In this document: positions 61,891 to 64,000 of the stretch, piece by piece | Layout of the letters: each line of letters opens with the position of its first letter | How positions within the stretch are numbered: the first letter of the stretch is position 1 | From: Blastopirellula marina DSM 3645 | GTDB taxonomy: Bacteria; Planctomycetota; Planctomycetia; Pirellulales; Pirellulaceae | Length of the DNA stretch: 64,000 bases | Assembly: GCF_000153105.1 (NCBI RefSeq) | Contig: NZ_CH672376.1 | Location: 2,765,200-2,829,199 of the forward strand | Direction: 5' to 3' | Program-made: the position numbers and the translations under genes | The notes under the pieces: model-generated | Databases searched by the model: none | What the model was told of the DNA's origin: nothing | The model's input: the letters and a program-made list of their open reading frames with translations, nothing else

Positions 61891-64000
61891 ATGAGCGACA
61901 ATCATTGGACCGTCGTCCCCCGCCTGCTCCTGCTGTTGCTGGCCGCCGCGGCATGGCCGTCGGTTTTGGCGGCGCAGTCCGTCTGTTTGCCGGCTCCCCG
62001 CTTGCTGACGACGATGCCGATGGGCGGAAAAGCGGGAACCACCGTCGATGTGACGATCACGGGAGAGCATCTCGAGGATCTCGACGAGCTCCGTTTTTCT
62101 CATCCCAAAATTCAAGCGACGCAAAAGCTCGCTGCCGACGGAACTCCGCTCGCCAATCAGTACGCGGTGACGATCGCTCCCGATTGTCCAGAGGGGATCC
62201 ATGAAGCTCGCATCATGACGCGGCTTGGTATTTCTTCCTCGCGCGTGTTTAGCGTCGGCGCTTTGAAAGAAACCAGTTCGACGACTCCGAACACGCAGTT
62301 GGAGACGGCGATGCCGCTGGAGGTGAACTCGGTCTGCAACGGTAAAATGACTTCCAAAGCGGTCGATTTTTACACCGTCGCCGCGAAGCAGGGTGAGCGT
62401 CTGATTATCAGCTGCGCCGCGCAGGGAATCGACTCGAAGCTGAAGCCGGTCCTCATTGTCGCCGACGAACAGGGAAACGACTTGCGGGTCGAACGTCGCG
62501 GCGGTGCGATCGATTTCATGCCTGAGGCCGATGGTCAGTACGTGATTAAAGTCCATGATTTGACGTTCAGCGGCGGGCCGTATCACTTCTACCGTCTTGC
62601 CGTACAACAGATTCCGGCCGAGGCCGTCGCGCCGCAGTTCGCTGCAACGCGAAACGTCAACGCTTTCTCGTGGCCGCCTGCCAATTGGAACGATGACCAG
62701 ATCGCCAGTGAGCAGGAACCGAACAATACCGCCGAGCAAGTGCAGCAAATCACGCTGCCATGCGACATTAGCGGCAGCTTTTATCCGGCCGCCGATGTCG
62801 ACGCGTTTGAGTTCACCGCCAAAAAAGGGGACGTGTGGTGGGTCGAAGTCGCTTCGGAGCGACTCGGCCTTCCGACCGATCCGTCGATAGTCGTTCAGCG
62901 TGTGCAGGGAACGGGAGACGAAGCGGCGCTGGTCGACGTGGTCGAACTGACCGATATCCCGAGTCCCATCAAGGTTTCCAGCAACGGCTATAGCTACGAT
63001 GGTCCTTGCTACAACGCCGGTTCAGCCGACATCAATGGCAAAGTGGATATCCCCGAGGACGGCGTCTACCGTCTGCAGCTAACCGATCTGTTCGGCGGAA
63101 CTCGCAACGATCCTCGCAATGTCTATCGCCTGATTATTCGTCAGGCGCAACCTGACTTTGCCGTCGTGGGCTGGGCGCTGCACATGAATCTTCGCAACGG
63201 CGACCGCAACGCGCTCTCGAAACCAATCGCGCTGCGCGGCGGCGCGACCATGGCGATGGAAGTGATCGCGATTCGCCGGGATGGTTTCGCCGGACCGATT
63301 GAACTCGCGGTCGACAATCTACCCCCCGGCGTATCGGCCAGCGGGCTGACAATTCCGGCCGGCAAGTCGCGCGGTATCCTTCTATTCACCGCTGAAGAAA
63401 ATGCTCCCCGCGGTCTGACGAGCGCCAACTTTGTCGGCAAAGCCGAGATCAACGGCGTTGCCGTGACGCGAAATGGAAGTATGGCTTCGATGGCTTGGCC
63501 TGTGACGAATGCTTGGAGCGAGATTCCCAGCCCGCGCTTGTTGGCTGACTTTCCGGTGTCGGTCGGCGGCGCCGAAGTAGCGCCGCTTTCGATCGCCGCC
63601 GCTCAGGATCAAGTTTGGGAAGTGACGGCGGGTCAGACGCTGACGATTCCGCTGGTGCACACGCGCCGCTGCGAATTTTCGGGACCGAGCATGAGCCTGA
63701 AGACCTTTGGTCATGGCTTTGAAGGGAACGCGGCGTTCGATTTGAAATTGACGGAAGATTCCTCCGAGGCGACTCTCGATCTCGCCAAGCTCAAGCCGGC
63801 GCCGGGAACGTATACCATTGCTTTCTACGGCAGCGCCGTGGCCAAGTACAGCGAACACCCCAACGCGGTTGCGGTCGCCGAAGTCGCGTTGCAACTCGCC
63901 CAAAAGGAAGCGGCCGAAGCGGCGAAGCCTTTGACAACGGACGAGCCGACAACGGACGAAGAGAAACAAGCGGCGGAGGCAGCCGCCAAAGAGGCCGCCG
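61891..64000 (+). CDS. Large secreted protein, 5' part only (partner of DUF1549/DUF1553)
   Basis: Starts at the ATG at 61891 with AGAGGA just before it and stays open to the window edge, so 703 codons are visible and the C-terminus is missing. A signal peptide (LLLLLLAAAAWPSVLAAQS) is followed by beta-rich segments: an IPT/TIG-like start (PMGGKAGTTVDVTITGEHL), a pre-peptidase C-terminal-like domain around 260-330 (SEQEPNNTAEQVQQITLP and ADVDAFEFTAKKGDVWWVE), a second such region near 370-420, and NEAT/Ig-like stretches (RRDGFAGPIELAVDNLPPGV). The visible end is Ala/Glu/Lys-rich. Genes of this type commonly follow DUF1549/DUF1553 genes in planctomycetes, and the spacing suggests cotranslation. 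Function unknown. Confidence 0.88.
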   Translation, partial: MSDNHWTVVPRLLLLLLAAAAWPSVLAAQSVCLPAPRLLTTMPMGGKAGTTVDVTITGEHLEDLDELRFSHPKIQATQKLAADGTPLANQYAVTIAPDCPEGIHEARIMTRLGISSSRVFSVGALKETSSTTPNTQLETAMPLEVNSVCNGKMTSKAVDFYTVAAKQGERLIISCAAQGIDSKLKPVLIVADEQGNDLRVERRGGAIDFMPEADGQYVIKVHDLTFSGGPYHFYRLAVQQIPAEAVAPQFAATRNVNAFSWPPANWNDDQIASEQEPNNTAEQVQQITLPCDISGSFYPAADVDAFEFTAKKGDVWWVEVASERLGLPTDPSIVVQRVQGTGDEAALVDVVELTDIPSPIKVSSNGYSYDGPCYNAGSADINGKVDIPEDGVYRLQLTDLFGGTRNDPRNVYRLIIRQAQPDFAVVGWALHMNLRNGDRNALSKPIALRGGATMAMEVIAIRRDGFAGPIELAVDNLPPGVSASGLTIPAGKSRGILLFTAEENAPRGLTSANFVGKAEINGVAVTRNGSMASMAWPVTNAWSEIPSPRLLADFPVSVGGAEVAPLSIAAAQDQVWEVTAGQTLTIPLVHTRRCEFSGPSMSLKTFGHGFEGNAAFDLKLTEDSSEATLDLAKLKPAPGTYTIAFYGSAVAKYSEHPNAVAVAEVALQLAQKEAAEAAKPLTTDEPTTDEEKQAAEAAAKEAA

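Noticed and set aside
1-64000. Prophage, insertion sequence or integrase around the PNP-NACHT gene
   Set aside because: No transposase, integrase, terminal inverted repeat or attachment-like duplication was seen near it; transfer is suggested only by base composition and isolation.

Overview
The window reads as the chromosome of a planctomycete, most likely a Pirellulaceae member of the Blastopirellula/Bremerella type. The signs are three formylglycine-type sulfatases, a DUF1559 pseudopilin with an H-X9-DG tail, a DUF1549/DUF1553 cytochrome-like secreted protein followed by its usual large secreted partner, SHD1-domain proteins, an FG-GAP protein, and Ser/Thr kinase and FHA signalling proteins. 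I see no tRNA, rRNA, insertion sequence or CRISPR array.

Left part (1-6500): one large gene (645-5519) encodes a purine-nucleoside-phosphorylase-like domain joined to a NACHT/STAND NTPase and a very long helical C-terminal region. This architecture fits a stand-alone antiviral or cell-suicide sensor. Its base composition looks more AT-rich than its neighbours and it stands alone. Downstream is a gene-free stretch with a 40-bp tandem repeat (about 7.6 copies).

6452-16471: a leftward marR - periplasmic adaptor - RND pump operon with a clear palindromic operator and an intrinsic terminator, two secreted proteins (one unknown, one PQQ-type beta-propeller), and a rightward UbiB/ABC1 kinase-like gene. 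16479-22200: a tight leftward operon of histidine kinase, response regulator, STAS protein, PilB/GspE ATPase and PilC/GspF, which joins signalling to a type IV pilus or type II secretion motor. 22431-26093: a methyltransferase, three small proteins and an AAA ATPase.

26146-34463 is a signalling island: a receiver-GGDEF-like-CBS protein, divergent from an FHA protein with a degenerate EAL domain and then a Ser/Thr kinase fused to a tubulin/FtsZ-like GTPase domain, ending convergently against a Pro/Ala-rich lipoprotein. 34635-37794 holds a cardiolipin synthase and a sulfatase with a LacI-type palindrome upstream. typA (38013-39818) carries a cluster of frame breaks within about 80 bp. It is followed by a decayed and two intact members of a membrane/coiled-coil/SHD1 family. 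The decayed copy shares an exact 27-bp block with typA.

43352-59223 is mostly catabolic and secreted: a phosphodiesterase-like protein, a sulfatase translationally coupled to an M50-like membrane protease, and a leftward sugar operon (SSS symporter, DapA/NanA-like aldolase, fucose-isomerase-like protein, FGGY kinase). A GntR/FCD regulator sits beside the operon. A 21-bp motif upstream of the symporter recurs upstream of the FG-GAP gene on the other side of the regulator, which suggests one local regulon. A DUF1559 protein and a lipoprotein/sulfatase pair follow. The window ends in a DUF1549/DUF1553 protein and the 5' part of its secreted partner, which runs off the edge.
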